In this document: positions 33,762-42,660 of the stretch, piece after piece
How positions within the stretch are numbered: position 1 is the stretch's first letter
Layout: each line of letters opens with the position of its first letter
Assembly: GCF_001428025.1 (NCBI RefSeq)
Contig: NZ_LMSC01000006.1
Coordinates: forward strand, 236,417-300,416
Length of the DNA: 64,000 nt
Origin: Phycicoccus sp. Soil748
GTDB lineage: Bacteria > Actinomycetota > Actinomycetes > Actinomycetales > Dermatophilaceae
Reading direction: 5' to 3'
Notes under the pieces: model-generated
Seen by the model: the letters and a program-made list of their open reading frames with translations, nothing else
The model's database searches: none
Told to the model about the DNA's origin: nothing
Made by a program: the position numbers and the translations under genes

Positions 33762-33815
33762 CGCGTTTGGGGGCAGTGCGGTGACGTATTCGTCACTGCA
33801 CTGCCCCCAAACGCG
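33762..33815. terminator. 25-bp-arm hairpin after pckG
   Basis: Arms 33762-33786 and 33791-33815 pair with a single mismatch around loop TATT. It begins 24 bp beyond the pckG stop on the minus strand and lies between pckG and the signal-peptidase remnant, cutting the remnant and the MauE gene off from read-through. Confidence 0.85.
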
Positions 33816-33838
33816 GAGTCAGCCGGTAGCCAGCGGGG

Positions 33839-35680
33839 TCAGTCGTCCATCCCGAGGCGCGCCTTGAGGCCGTCGAGCTCGACCTGCAGCTGCGTCGGCA
33901 GGGTCTCGCCGAACTTGGCGAACCACTCCTCGATCTGCGGGATCTCGGCCTTCCACTCCTCGGCGTCGACGGCCAGCGCCTGCTCGAGGGCGGCGTCGCT
34001 CATGTCGAGTCCGTCGGTGTCGAGCGACTCAGGGGTCGGCACGTGGCCGATCGGGGTCTCGACCGCGGCGGCCTTGCCCTCGATGCGCTCGATGGCCCAC
34101 TTCAGGACGCGGCTGTTCTCGCCGAACCCGGGCCACAGGAAGCCGCCCTCGTCGTCACGGCGGAACCAGTTGACGTAGAAGATCTTCGGCAGCTTGGTGG
34201 CGTCGGCGTCCTTGCCCACGTTGATCCAGTGCTGGAAGTAGTCGCCCGCGTTGTAGCCGATGAACGGCAGCATCGCCATGGGGTCGCGGCGGACGACGCC
34301 GACGGCACCGGTGGCAGCGGCGGTCGTCTCCGAGGAGAGCGTCGCGCCCATGAACGTGCCGTGCATCCAGTCGCGGGCCTCGGTGACCAGCGGGACGGTC
34401 GTCTTGCGGCGGCCACCGAAGAAGATCGCCGAGATCGGCACACCCTTGGGGTCGTAGTACTCCTTGGCCAGGATGTCGCACTGCTCGATCGGGGTGCAGT
34501 AGCGGCTGTTGGCGTGGCTCGACAGCTCGTCGGAGTCGGGCGTCCAGTTCTCGCCCTTCCAGCTGGTGGCGTGGGCCGGGGTGTTCTCCAGGCCCTCCCA
34601 CCAGATGTCGCCGTCGTCGGTCAGTGCGACGTTCGTGAAGACCGAGTTGCCCTTGTTGATGGTCTTCATGGCGTTGGGGTTGGTGTGCTCGTTGGTGCCG
34701 GGGGCGACGCCGAAGAACCCGAACTCGGGGTTCACGGCATACAGCCGGCCGTCCTCACCGAAGCGCATCCAGGCGATGTCGTCGCCGAGGGTCTCGACCT
34801 TCCAGCCCGGGATGGTCGGGGCGAGCATGGCCAGGTTGGTCTTGCCGCAGGCGGAAGGGAACGCGGCGGCGATGTAGTAGACCTGCTGCTCGGGGGAGAT
34901 GAGCTTGAGGATCAGCATGTGCTCGGCCAGCCAGCCCTCGTCGCGCGCCATGACCGAGGCGATGCGCAGGGAGTAGCACTTCTTGCCCAGGAGGGCGTTG
35001 CCGCCGTAGCCGGAGCCGAAGCTCCAGATCATGCGCTCCTCGGGGAACTGCACGATGTACTTCTCCGGGTTGCACGGCCACTTCACGTCCTGCTGGCCGG
35101 GCTCGAGCGGTGCACCGACCGAGTGCAGGGCCGGGACGTAGTTGGCCTTCTCGCCGAGCTCCTCGATGCGGCGCAGCACGTTGACGCCGGTGCGGGACAT
35201 GACGCGCATCGAGACGACGACGTACTCGGAGTCGGTGATCTCCACGCCGAACATCGGGTTCTCGGCGTTGAGGTGGCCCATGACGAACGGGATGACGTAC
35301 ATCGTGCGGCCCTTCATGCAGCCGGCGTAGAGCCCGCGCATGAGGTCCTTCATCTCGTTCGGGTCCATCCAGTTGTTCGTCGGCCCGCAGTCCTTCTCGT
35401 CCACGGAGCAGATGAAGGTGCGGTCCTCGACGCGGGCGACGTCGGTGGGGTCCGAGGCGGCGTAGAAGCTGTTGGGCTTCTTCGAGTCGTCGAGGCGCAC
35501 GAAGGTGCCGGCCTCGACGAGCTTGTCGGTCAGGCGGGTCCACTCGGCGTCGGAGCCCGTCACCCACTCGACGTGGTCGGGGGTGGTCAGCGCGGCCACC
35601 TCGTCGACCCACGCCTGGAGAGCGGCGTGCGTCGTGCCTCCTGCGCGCTGGTCGGTGGTGTGTGTCGCCTCGGTCGTCAT
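33839..35680 (-). CDS. pckG: phosphoenolpyruvate carboxykinase (GTP)
   Basis: A 613-aa GTP-dependent PEP carboxykinase converting oxaloacetate and GTP to PEP, GDP and CO2, the first step of gluconeogenesis. The P-loop-like [13 protein letters not shown] with the reactive cysteine, GDDIAWM (Mn binding), [16 protein letters not shown] and [12 protein letters not shown] are all present. Length is standard. ATG 35680 is chosen on family length. Palindromes at 35759-35777 and 35895-35917 lie upstream and may bind carbon regulators. A strong terminator follows. Confidence 0.97.
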   Translation of the reverse strand: MTTEATHTTDQRAGGTTHAALQAWVDEVAALTTPDHVEWVTGSDAEWTRLTDKLVEAGTFVRLDDSKKPNSFYAASDPTDVARVEDRTFICSVDEKDCGPTNNWMDPNEMKDLMRGLYAGCMKGRTMYVIPFVMGHLNAENPMFGVEITDSEYVVVSMRVMSRTGVNVLRRIEELGEKANYVPALHSVGAPLEPGQQDVKWPCNPEKYIVQFPEERMIWSFGSGYGGNALLGKKCYSLRIASVMARDEGWLAEHMLILKLISPEQQVYYIAAAFPSACGKTNLAMLAPTIPGWKVETLGDDIAWMRFGEDGRLYAVNPEFGFFGVAPGTNEHTNPNAMKTINKGNSVFTNVALTDDGDIWWEGLENTPAHATSWKGENWTPDSDELSSHANSRYCTPIEQCDILAKEYYDPKGVPISAIFFGGRRKTTVPLVTEARDWMHGTFMGATLSSETTAAATGAVGVVRRDPMAMLPFIGYNAGDYFQHWINVGKDADATKLPKIFYVNWFRRDDEGGFLWPGFGENSRVLKWAIERIEGKAAAVETPIGHVPTPESLDTDGLDMSDAALEQALAVDAEEWKAEIPQIEEWFAKFGETLPTQLQVELDGLKARLGMDD

Positions 35681-35758
35681 GCTGATCGGCCGTCCCTTTC
35701 GCCCGGGTCCGTGGCCCCGGAACCGGTGAGGTCTATGCGTCCACGCCGCTGTGGATGC

Positions 35759-35777
35759 CGATGTGGAGTCCACATCG
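35759..35777. promoter_or_regulatory. palindrome upstream of pckG
   Basis: CGATGTGGA and TCCACATCG are perfect 9-bp arms around a single G, 79 bp upstream of the pckG start. A weaker pair, GCGTCCAC/GTGGATGC, adjoins it. Position suggests an operator controlling pckG; the regulator is not in the window or is not identifiable. Confidence 0.5.
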
Positions 35778-35894
35778 TGAACGCTGCTGGTCTGGCCAAG
35801 GTAGACCCGCCGTCGAGGTGGCCGGTACCACCGACGGCGGAGATCGCTCGTGAAAATCCTCACAACCCAGGAGTAGCCCTGACCTGCATGTTTG

Positions 35895-35917
35895 GTTCTT
35901 GCAAGCGCTGCAAGAAC
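35895..35917. promoter_or_regulatory. TTGCAAGCGC-type palindrome upstream of pckG
   Basis: GTTCTTGCA and TGCAAGAAC are perfect 9-bp arms around AGCGC. The core resembles TTGCAAGCGCTTGCAA sites used by LacI-type carbon regulators in actinobacteria but is one base shorter. It lies 215 bp from the pckG start, far for a direct repressor site. Confidence 0.45.
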
Positions 35918-36072
35918 TCTCCGCCACGCCGCTCATTTCTTGCCCCCCGGGGCACCAGGCGGTCCTCGCCGGGGGGCCGCCTGGAGTGTCGAGCGGGGCC
36001 GATTTCGTGGGCGAGGGGGTGAGCCGGTAGTCTTTCCCGTCGTTGCTCCGGGCGATCCCCGGGGCAGCATTG

Positions 36073-36145
36073 GCGCCCGTAGCTCAACGGATAGAGCATC
36101 TGACTACGGATCAGAAGGTTAGGGGTTCGAATCCCTTCGGGCGCA
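36073..36145 (+). tRNA. tRNA-Arg(ACG)
   Basis: The acceptor stem GCGCCCG (36073-36079) pairs with CGGGCGC (36138-36144), with discriminator A. The anticodon stem TCTGA/TCAGA encloses CTACGGA, giving anticodon ACG. A34 of this tRNA is the substrate of the TadA deaminase encoded at 61643-62158. CCA is not encoded. Confidence 0.95.
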
Positions 36146-36163
36146 CTCTGTGTTGAGACAGAA

Positions 36164-36200
36164 CGACGACACCCCGGTCCCTCGGACCGGGGTGTCGTCG
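36164..36200 (+). terminator. 17-bp hairpin terminator of tRNA-Arg
   Basis: Perfect 17-base arms (36164-36180 and 36184-36200) around loop CTC, 18 bp after the tRNA. Confidence 0.9.
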
Positions 36201-36234
36201 CATCTGGGTCCGGGTCGGTCGTGCCCGAGCCACG

Positions 36235-36295
36235 GCTCAGTGAGCGCCAAGTGTCGTCATGGCGCCCCCGTACCGACACTTCGCGCTCACCGAGC
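36235..36295. terminator. hairpin related in sequence to the one at 46825-46877
   Basis: Arms 36235-36256 and 36274-36295 pair with two mismatches. The left arm TCAGTGAGCGCCAAGTG is nearly the same as the arm at 46823-46839. It lies just beyond the stop of the leftward membrane-protein gene. Confidence 0.7.
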
Positions 36296-36306
36296 GGGGT
36301 GAGGGC

Positions 36307-37308
36307 TCAGCGCGACGCGTGGGCCAGGTGGGCCCGCAGGGCGACGTAGACCTTGCGGACGCCGATGGCCTGTTGCAGGTCGTCCTCGATCCGGGTGAAG
36401 AACTCGCGCCGGTAGGTGTCGTCGATGACGGCCTGCACCGTGAAGTAGAGCCCGGCGAACCCCGACAGGAACAGCGCCACCGAGAACAGCTCGTCGCTGA
36501 TGAGGTGGAAGGGCCCGGTGAAGTGCGGGGGCGAGCCGACCCAGGTCTCGATCACGCTGGGACGGATGGCGATCGAGCCGAACACGACGAAGAACCCGAA
36601 CACGATGAGCACCAGCGACAGCATCTGGACCGCCTGGGCGACGAAGAGCATGAGCATGAGGTTTCGTCGCTGCAACGGTGGCAGCCGGATGCCCGCGACC
36701 TCCGAGGCGAGGTGCGGCTCGGCGAGGATCTCGCGCGCCGCGGACGCCACCGGGGTGCCCTGGCAGGTCGCGGCCAGGCGCTCGCCCTCCACCTCGACGC
36801 CGACCCGGGCGATCTCGCTGGCGAAGGACGGGGCGAGGAACGCGACCGCCATCAGCGCGAAGATCCCGACGCTGGCCCACAGCAGGGGGCGGGGGAGGGC
36901 CGCGCAGACCTGCCACACCTCGGTGTTGATGAACAGGAACGTGATGAACAGCAGGAGGAACGGCAGTGCGCGCGTCGCGAGCGGGCCCAGCAGGGAGCGG
37001 TTCTCCCACGCGTGACCCAGGGCCCAGCGGCTGATCAGCGCGACCCGGAAGACCCGCACCGCGCGGGCCACGGCCCCCACGAGCAGCACCGCGACCGCGA
37101 GGCCCACGACCTCGGCGGCGGTCCAGTGCAGCGCGACCCCCACCAGCACCGCGACGGCGGCCGGTACGGCGAGCAGGCCGGCCCACAGCCCGACCACGCG
37201 GGGAGCGAGCGCGCGCTGGATGGCCTCGTGGCCGGACTCGACGAAGTAGGGCAGGCCGTTGTCGTCGAACCAGCGCTCGCACTTGGCGACGTCGTTGGTG
37301 GTGAGCAC
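36307..37308 (-). CDS. multi-pass membrane protein, unknown function
   Basis: A 333-aa protein with about 30 hydrophilic N-terminal residues (CERWFDDNGLPYFVESGHEAIQRAL) and some seven hydrophobic segments, including LLAVPAAVAVLVGVAL, AVAVLLVGAVARAV, ALPFLLLFITFLFI and LMLMLFVAQAVQML. A soluble region of about 60 residues (VGVEVEGERLAATCQGTPVASAAREI) lies mid-protein, and a charged C-terminus ends VIDDTYRREFFTRIEDDLQQAI. I do not recognise a family; similar proteins seem restricted to actinobacteria. GTG start. It is followed leftward, 53 bp upstream, by a VOC gene in the same direction. Confidence 0.65.
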   Translation of the reverse strand: MLTTNDVAKCERWFDDNGLPYFVESGHEAIQRALAPRVVGLWAGLLAVPAAVAVLVGVALHWTAAEVVGLAVAVLLVGAVARAVRVFRVALISRWALGHAWENRSLLGPLATRALPFLLLFITFLFINTEVWQVCAALPRPLLWASVGIFALMAVAFLAPSFASEIARVGVEVEGERLAATCQGTPVASAAREILAEPHLASEVAGIRLPPLQRRNLMLMLFVAQAVQMLSLVLIVFGFFVVFGSIAIRPSVIETWVGSPPHFTGPFHLISDELFSVALFLSGFAGLYFTVQAVIDDTYRREFFTRIEDDLQQAIGVRKVYVALRAHLAHASR

Positions 37309-37361
37309 GGGCTCAGCCTCTCAGGTGGGCATCCGCCGCCTGGGGCAGGCGCGCGAGCCCC

Positions 37362-37817
37362 TCACGAGACGCAGAACTCGTTGCCCTCGGGGTCGCGCAT
37401 CGTGACCGCGAAGTAGTCCGCGCCCTCCGGTGCGTTGACCCAGGCAACGGTGGCGCCGAGGCGCGCCAGCCGCTGCGCCTCGGCCTCGACCGCCGCGCGG
37501 CGCTCCGCGTACGGCATCTGCTCACGCCCGGGTGTCCGGCGCAGGTCGAGGTGCAGCCGGTTCTTGCCGGCCTTCCCCTCGGGCACCTGCTGGAACCAGA
37601 TCCGCGGGAGCATCCCGTCCGGGTCGACGACCGCGCCGCTCCCGTCCTCGGCGCCCTCGAGGTCCTCGTCGGGGATCCCGGCCGCGCGCCAGTACTCGAG
37701 CCAGCTCGCCCAACCGGGCGGGGCGGGCTCGGGGACGTACCCCAACGCCGCACACCAGAACTCGACCATCCGCTCGGTATCGGCGCAGTCGACCGTCAGC
37801 TGCCAGCTCGTCGCCAT
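37362..37817 (-). CDS. VOC/glyoxalase-like protein
   Basis: A 151-aa protein of the glyoxalase-like domain type common in actinobacteria: WQLTVDCADTERMVEFWCAALGYVPE, RIWFQQVPEGKAGKNRLHLDLR and FAVTMRDPEGNEFCV. The His in NRLHLDL and the final Glu are the usual metal-site positions. Substrate is unknown. It lies between the WYL regulator and the membrane-protein gene, all leftward. Confidence 0.85.
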   Translation of the reverse strand: MATSWQLTVDCADTERMVEFWCAALGYVPEPAPPGWASWLEYWRAAGIPDEDLEGAEDGSGAVVDPDGMLPRIWFQQVPEGKAGKNRLHLDLRRTPGREQMPYAERRAAVEAEAQRLARLGATVAWVNAPEGADYFAVTMRDPEGNEFCVS

Positions 37818-37916
37818 ACCTGCGAGTGTGTCAGCGCCGGCCGACGGGGGGAACAGGTCGGCCGAGCAGGGGGAGCGCCACGCACCGGCCCAGCCGGGCG
37901 AGGCCCGACGCCAACG

Positions 37917-38888
37917 TCAGGACCCGGCTGCCTCGCTGAACCGCCGGCCCCACCGGCCCAGCAGCTCGACCACCTCGGCCGGCGCCTCCTCGACGGTGAA
38001 CGGCGCCTCGAGGACTCCCAGCCCGAAGGCCGCCCACCGGGCCTGGCGCCCGTCCATCTCCACCCGGCAGGTGTGCCGGTCCACCGGGGTCACCGTCGCC
38101 CACCGGGCGATCTGCTGCTCGACCTGCTCTGCCGGGGCCTGGACCAGGGCGCGCACGGCGTGGCCGATCTCGTTGCGGGACAGGCCCTTGCGCACGTACG
38201 CCGCGGCGTCGCCACCGGGTACCTCGCGCGGACGGAAGCGCGCGCGGGTCCCGGACGGCTCGCTGAGGCGGTCGAGCCGGAACGAGCGCCAGTCCTGCCG
38301 GTCGAGGTCGTAGGCGAGCAGGTACCAGCGCCGCCCGACGGTGACCAGGCGGTGCGGCTCGACGTGACGTCGCACCTGCTCGCCGGCACCGGCACCGCCC
38401 CGCGCCCGGTAGGTGAAGCGGGCCCGCTCCGCGTCGCGGATGGCCTGCGCCATGGTCGCCAGGACGTCGGCGTGGACCGTCGGGGCCTGGGCGAAGGGCG
38501 AGTCGTCGGTGACGGCGCGGAGCGCCTCGGCGCGGCGGCGCAGCCTGGGCGGCAGCACCTGGACGACCTTCGACAGGGCGCTGACCGAGGCCTCTGCGAG
38601 GGGGCCCGCCGTGAGCTGGGCCGCACCGTTGAGGGCCACGACCATGGCGATGGCCTCGTCCTCCTCGACCGTGAGCGGCGGCATGGTCGCCCCTGCACCG
38701 AGCTGGTAGCCGCCCTCGATCCCGCGGACCGAGTCGACGGGGTAGCCGAGGTCCCGGAGCCGTTCGACGTCGCGTCGCAGGGTGCGCTCGGACACCTCGA
38801 GCCGTCCCGCGAGCTCCGGCCCGGCCCAGAAGCGGTGCGTCTGGAGCAGCGAGAGCAGTCGCAGTGTGCGGGAGCTGGTGTTGGCCAT
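37917..38888 (-). CDS. YafY/WYL-domain transcriptional regulator
   Basis: A 323-aa regulator. An N-terminal HTH (RTLRLLSLLQTHRFWAGPELAGRLEVSERTLRRDVERLRDLGYPV), a WYL domain (FTYRARGGAGAGEQVRRHVEPHRLVTVGRRWYLLAYDLDRQDWRSFRLDRL) and a WCX C-terminal extension are present. WYL regulators sense small ligands or nucleic acids and often regulate a divergent neighbour. Here that is the DHA2 exporter gene 96 bp away, with a direct repeat in between. Confidence 0.92.
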   Translation of the reverse strand: MANTSSRTLRLLSLLQTHRFWAGPELAGRLEVSERTLRRDVERLRDLGYPVDSVRGIEGGYQLGAGATMPPLTVEEDEAIAMVVALNGAAQLTAGPLAEASVSALSKVVQVLPPRLRRRAEALRAVTDDSPFAQAPTVHADVLATMAQAIRDAERARFTYRARGGAGAGEQVRRHVEPHRLVTVGRRWYLLAYDLDRQDWRSFRLDRLSEPSGTRARFRPREVPGGDAAAYVRKGLSRNEIGHAVRALVQAPAEQVEQQIARWATVTPVDRHTCRVEMDGRQARWAAFGLGVLEAPFTVEEAPAEVVELLGRWGRRFSEAAGS

Positions 38889-38916
38889 GGCTCAAGGATG
38901 CCTCGGATAGCGGTCA

Positions 38917-38932
38917 GGAAGTGGCCGGAAGT
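38917..38932. promoter_or_regulatory. GGAAGT direct repeat between WYL regulator and exporter
   Basis: GGAAGT occurs at 38917-38922 and 38927-38932, ten bases apart (one helical turn), in the 96-bp divergent region. This spacing is typical of a site bound on one face of the helix. Assignment to the WYL regulator is by position only. Confidence 0.35.
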
Positions 38933-38984
38933 CTCCCTAGCGTGGGAGGTGACCCAAGACCGGAGTCCACGTGAGGAGAACGAC

Positions 38985-40502
38985 ATGACCACGACGCTCG
39001 AGGCGCCCCGCGAGGGCGGGTCCACGGCGCACCCACCCGTCCGGGAGGGCGAGGGCGCCGTCGCCCGCAGCGCCCTGCCCGTCGGCCGGGCACGCACCAT
39101 CGCCCTGCTCAGCCTGTTCCTGGCCTCGACGATGGAGCTGCTCGACACGACCATCGTCAATGTCGCGCTACCCACCATCGAGTCGGGGCTGCAGGCCAGC
39201 GCCGCCCAGCTCCAGTGGATGGTCGCGGCCTACCCCCTGGCCTTCGCCGTCGGCCTCATCACAGGCTCGCGCCTCGGCGACCTGTGGGGCCGCAAGCGCG
39301 TCTTCCTCGGGGGACTCGTGGGCTTCACGCTCATGTCGGCGGCGTGCGGGTTCTCGCCGAACGCCGAGGCGCTGGTCGGGTTCCGCGCGCTCCAGGGCCT
39401 GGCTGCGGCGGCGATGATCCCGCAGGTGCTCTCGAGCCTGCAGGTGATGTACGCGCCGCACGAGCGGGCCAAGGCCATGGGCCTGTTCACGGGCCTCGCC
39501 GGCCTGTCGGCGGTCCTCGGGCCGGTCCTCGGCGCCCTCCTCACCGAGGCCGACCTCGGTGGCCTCGGGTGGCGGTCGATCTTCCTCGTCAACGTCCCCT
39601 TTGGGGCCCTCGCCATTGCCGCGGCGCTCCGATGGGTGCCGGAGTCCGTGGCCACGCAACGCCCGCGGATCGACGCGCGTGGTGTCACGGTGCTCGCCGT
39701 GGGCCTGCTCGCCGTGCTCTACCCGCTCACGATGGGGCGCGAGCTCGGGTGGCCGGCCTGGGTGTATGCGGCGATGGCTGCTGGTGCCGTGGTGCTCGGC
39801 CTCTTCGCGCGCTCGCAGGTCCGCGCCGAGAGTGGCGGACGTGAGCCGCTGGTCGCGCTCAGCCTCTACCGCGGCCGGGGCTTCGGCGCCGGGTCGGCGA
39901 TGAACTCGCTGCTGTTCGTGGCCATGAGCTCCTACTACCTGTGCCAGACCATCTACTTGCAGGCCGGTCTGGGCTGGTCGGTGCTGAAGGCCGGGCTGGC
40001 CGGTGTGCCGTTCGCGCTCACGACGACGGTCTTCGCGGGAGTCGGGGTCGCGGTGCTCGCGCCGCGGATCGGCCGCCGGGTGCTGCAGATCGGTGCGCTG
40101 ACGTGGGCCGCCGGGGCGGTGCTGCTGGCCGTGGCCGTTCACGGCGCCGACGCCTCGACCTCGGTGTGGTCGTTCCTGCCCGGGTTCGTCGTGGCGGGTG
40201 CGGGTTTCGGGCTGATGGTCTCGCCGATCGGTGTCTTCACCCTCGCCGACGTGCCGGTCGACAAGGCCGGGTCCGCGTCAGGGCTGTTCAGCACGACGGG
40301 CCAGCTCTCGGGAGCGGTCGGGGTGGCCGTGGTCGGCTCGCTCTTCTTCTCGGTGGTCGACACCCACGGGTCGCCGGTCCCTGTGGAGATGTTCCGTCCC
40401 GCGATGGAGGTCGCGCTCGCCGTCCTGGTCGGCCTCATGCTCGTGGCAGCGGTCGTCGCCCGGCAGCTGCCGGCGGTGGCGAGCCAGCCTGCGGAGCACT
40501 GA
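38985..40502 (+). CDS. DHA2-family MFS multidrug exporter
   Basis: A 505-aa proton-driven exporter with about 14 membrane helices. LLDTTIVNVALPTI (helix 1 motif), GSRLGDLWGRKRVF (motif A) and GLSAVLGPVLGALL (motif C) are present. GAGGAGAACGAC before the ATG is a strong ribosome site. It is monocistronic, divergent from the WYL regulator and closed by a strong hairpin. Drug substrate is unknown. Confidence 0.92.
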   Translation: MTTTLEAPREGGSTAHPPVREGEGAVARSALPVGRARTIALLSLFLASTMELLDTTIVNVALPTIESGLQASAAQLQWMVAAYPLAFAVGLITGSRLGDLWGRKRVFLGGLVGFTLMSAACGFSPNAEALVGFRALQGLAAAAMIPQVLSSLQVMYAPHERAKAMGLFTGLAGLSAVLGPVLGALLTEADLGGLGWRSIFLVNVPFGALAIAAALRWVPESVATQRPRIDARGVTVLAVGLLAVLYPLTMGRELGWPAWVYAAMAAGAVVLGLFARSQVRAESGGREPLVALSLYRGRGFGAGSAMNSLLFVAMSSYYLCQTIYLQAGLGWSVLKAGLAGVPFALTTTVFAGVGVAVLAPRIGRRVLQIGALTWAAGAVLLAVAVHGADASTSVWSFLPGFVVAGAGFGLMVSPIGVFTLADVPVDKAGSASGLFSTTGQLSGAVGVAVVGSLFFSVVDTHGSPVPVEMFRPAMEVALAVLVGLMLVAAVVARQLPAVASQPAEH

Positions 40503-40508
40503 GCCGAA

Positions 40509-40559
40509 CCGCTCGGCACCGCGCCTCGCACCCAGGTGCGCCGGCGCGGTGCCGAGCGG
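40509..40559. terminator. 17-bp hairpin between exporter and crcB genes
   Basis: Perfect 17-base arms (40509-40525 and 40543-40559) with an inner GCAC/GTGC pair in the loop, between converging genes. Confidence 0.85.
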
Positions 40560-40625
40560 CGGACCGTGCCGCGCGGCGTACGCGGTCGCCGACGGTCTGG
40601 CCGGCCGGCTGCAGCCGGGCAGCGG

Positions 40626-40997
40626 TCAGGCGAGCAGGGACGCCGTGGACCAGCCGAGCCAGACGGCGGGGAGGCCGACCCCGAGCGAGAGCGCCAGGGT
40701 CGCGGCGAACGGCTTCCACTCGTGCCGCTCGAGGAAGACCCAGAGCTCGAAGGCGAGCGTCGAGAACGTCGTCAGCGCGCCGCAGAAGCCGATCCCGACG
40801 AGCGGCATGACCCAGGAGGAGGCGTCGGGGAGGCCGGCCACCACCCCGAGGAGGAACGAACCGACGATGTTGACGATGAGGGTGCCCAGGGTGGTGCCGG
40901 CGCGGCTGTGCCTGCGCGCCCACCGGTCGACGAGGAAGCGCAGCGGCGCGCCGGCGGCGGCACCCAGGGCGACGAGCAGCGCGGAGGTCACCGTCAC
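40626..40997 (-). CDS. crcB: CrcB/Fluc fluoride channel subunit
   Basis: A 123-aa four-helix membrane protein: GAAAGAPLRFLVDRWARR, LGTLIVNIVGSFLLGVVAGL (with the conserved Asn) and GFCGALTTFSTLAFE, all CrcB hallmarks. It exports fluoride as a dimer. The GTG at 40997 overlaps the stop of the other crcB by 4 bp (GTGA), so a heterodimeric channel is likely. Confidence 0.93.
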   Translation of the reverse strand: MTVTSALLVALGAAAGAPLRFLVDRWARRHSRAGTTLGTLIVNIVGSFLLGVVAGLPDASSWVMPLVGIGFCGALTTFSTLAFELWVFLERHEWKPFAATLALSLGVGLPAVWLGWSTASLLA

Positions 40998-41419
40998 GGG
41001 CGCGGTCCGAACGCGCGCTCGCCGAGCGTGACCCCGACCCCGACGGCGACCAGGCCCAGGGCGAACGACGCCACGACGTACGACGCAGCGAGCAGGCCGT
41101 GGCCCTCGGTGACCATGGTGCGGGCGTCCAGGGTGAACGACGAGAAGGTCGTCCAGCCACCGAGCACCCCGACCCCGAGGAACGGGCGCAACAGGGGGTG
41201 GGGCCGGTCCATGGACAGCACCCACACCACCAGCACGCCCATGGCCAGCGAGCCGGTCACGTTGACCAGCAGGGTCGACCACGCGAACGCCCCCGCGGCG
41301 TGGGGCAGGGCCAGGCCCACGGCGTACCGGCCCAGCGAGCCGAGCATGCCGCCGCCGGACAGGGCGACGAGCAGCCCGACACGACTTCGGGGTGCGCGGC
41401 TTCGTGGGCGCGGGGTCAT
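40994..41419 (-). CDS. crcB: CrcB/Fluc fluoride channel subunit
   Basis: A 141-aa protein with a basic N-terminus and four helices: GGGMLGSLGRYAVGLAL, STLLVNVTGSLAMGVLVVWVL and GVLGGWTTFSSFTLDARTM. It is the second member of the pair; actinobacteria often carry two adjacent crcB genes whose products assemble as antiparallel partners. Its ATG overlaps the alaA stop (ATGA). No fluoride riboswitch is seen directly before it. Confidence 0.93.
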   Translation of the reverse strand: MTPRPRSRAPRSRVGLLVALSGGGMLGSLGRYAVGLALPHAAGAFAWSTLLVNVTGSLAMGVLVVWVLSMDRPHPLLRPFLGVGVLGGWTTFSSFTLDARTMVTEGHGLLAASYVVASFALGLVAVGVGVTLGERAFGPRP

Positions 41420-42648
41420 CAGGCGCGCTTGGTCTCCAGGAAGTCCCCGATCCGGCCGATCGCCTCGGTGAGCACCTCGACGTCGGGCAGCGTGACGAGC
41501 CGGAAGTGGTCGGGCTCGAACCAGTTGAACCCCGTGCCGTGGGTGACGAGGATCTTCTTCTCCCGCAACAGGTCGATGACGAACGCCTGGTCGTCCTCGA
41601 TGGGGTAGACCTCGGGGTCGAGGCGCGGGAAGCAGTAGAGGGCGCCGTGCGGCTCGACGCAGGAGACGCCGGGGATCTCGTTGAGCAGCCTCCACGCGGT
41701 CTTGCTCTGCTCGTAGAACCGGCCGCCGGGGTGGATGTACTCCTCGATCGACTGGTAGCCGCCGAGGGCCGTCTGGATCGCGTGCTGCCCGGGGACGTTG
41801 GCGCACATGCGCATGTTGGCGAGCAGCGTCAGCCCCTCGAGGAAGTCGCCCGCCATCGACTTCGGCCCCGACACCATCACCCAGCCGGCGCGGTAGCCGC
41901 ACACGCGGTAGGCCTTGGACAGTCCGCTGAACGTCAGGCAGAGCACGTCGTCGCCGGCATACGTCGCGGTGTGGTGGTGCACCGGCTGGTACTGGTCGTC
42001 GGCGAAGAGGATCTTCTCGTAGATCTCGTCGGACATCAGGACGAGGTCGTGGCGGCGGGCGATGTCGACCAGCCCCTTGACGACGTCCTCGCTGTAGACG
42101 GCGCCGGTCGGGTTGTTGGGGTTGATGACGACCAGGGCGTGGGTGTTGGGCGTGATCTTCGACTCGATGTCCTCGAGGTCGGGGTTCCAGCCGTTCGACT
42201 CGTCGCAGCGGTAGTGGACCGGGGTGCCGCCGGCGAGTGTGACCGCGCCCGTCCAGAGCGGGTAGTCGGGCGCCGGCACGAGGATCTCGTTGCCCTCGTC
42301 GACGAACGCGGTGAGCACCATCGAGATCAGCTCGGAGACGCCGTTGCCGATGAAGACGTCGTCGACGTGCGTGTCGGTCAGCCCACGCGACTGGTAGTAG
42401 TGCGCGACCGCCGTGCGGGCCGAGTAGATGCCGCGGGAGTCGCTGTAGCCCTGGGCGTTGGGCAGGTGGTGGACCATGTCCTGCAGCACGGCCTGCGGGG
42501 CCTCGAAGCCGAACGGTGCCGGGTTGCCGATGTTGAGCTTGAGGATCTTGTGCCCCTCGGCCTCGAGGCGCTGGGCCTCGACGAGGATCGGCCCGCGAAC
42601 GTCGTAGCGGACCTGGTGGAGCTTGCGGGACTGGGTGATGCGGCGCAC
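41419..42648 (-). CDS. alaA: PLP-dependent alanine aminotransferase (AlaA-like)
   Basis: A 409-aa class I aminotransferase. LNIGNPAPFGFEAP, GVSELISMVLTAF, INPNNPTGAVYS, SDEIYEKILFADDQYQPVHH and the PLP lysine in FSGLSKAYRVCGYRAGW follow the AlaA pattern, which makes alanine from pyruvate and glutamate. GTG start. It lies 12 bp after an unknown gene and overlaps crcB, so four genes form one leftward operon. Confidence 0.88.
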   Translation of the reverse strand: MRRITQSRKLHQVRYDVRGPILVEAQRLEAEGHKILKLNIGNPAPFGFEAPQAVLQDMVHHLPNAQGYSDSRGIYSARTAVAHYYQSRGLTDTHVDDVFIGNGVSELISMVLTAFVDEGNEILVPAPDYPLWTGAVTLAGGTPVHYRCDESNGWNPDLEDIESKITPNTHALVVINPNNPTGAVYSEDVVKGLVDIARRHDLVLMSDEIYEKILFADDQYQPVHHHTATYAGDDVLCLTFSGLSKAYRVCGYRAGWVMVSGPKSMAGDFLEGLTLLANMRMCANVPGQHAIQTALGGYQSIEEYIHPGGRFYEQSKTAWRLLNEIPGVSCVEPHGALYCFPRLDPEVYPIEDDQAFVIDLLREKKILVTHGTGFNWFEPDHFRLVTLPDVEVLTEAIGRIGDFLETKRA

Positions 42649-42660
42649 GCCTGCAGTGTG

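Larger units (their letters stand above)
35681..36072. other. 392-bp divergent region between pckG and tRNA-Arg with palindromes
   Basis: No credible gene. It contains the palindromes 35759-35777 and 35895-35917, the imperfect pair around CCGCCGTCG/CGACGGCGG near 35807-35845, and the 8-bp hairpin 35955-35962/35977-35984. The left half presumably carries the pckG promoter and control sites, the right half the tRNA promoter. Confidence 0.55.

Noticed and set aside
40626..41419. Fluoride riboswitch before the crcB genes
   Set aside because: The crcB genes overlap each other and alaA, leaving no untranslated leader, and no crcB-motif pseudoknot pattern was seen.
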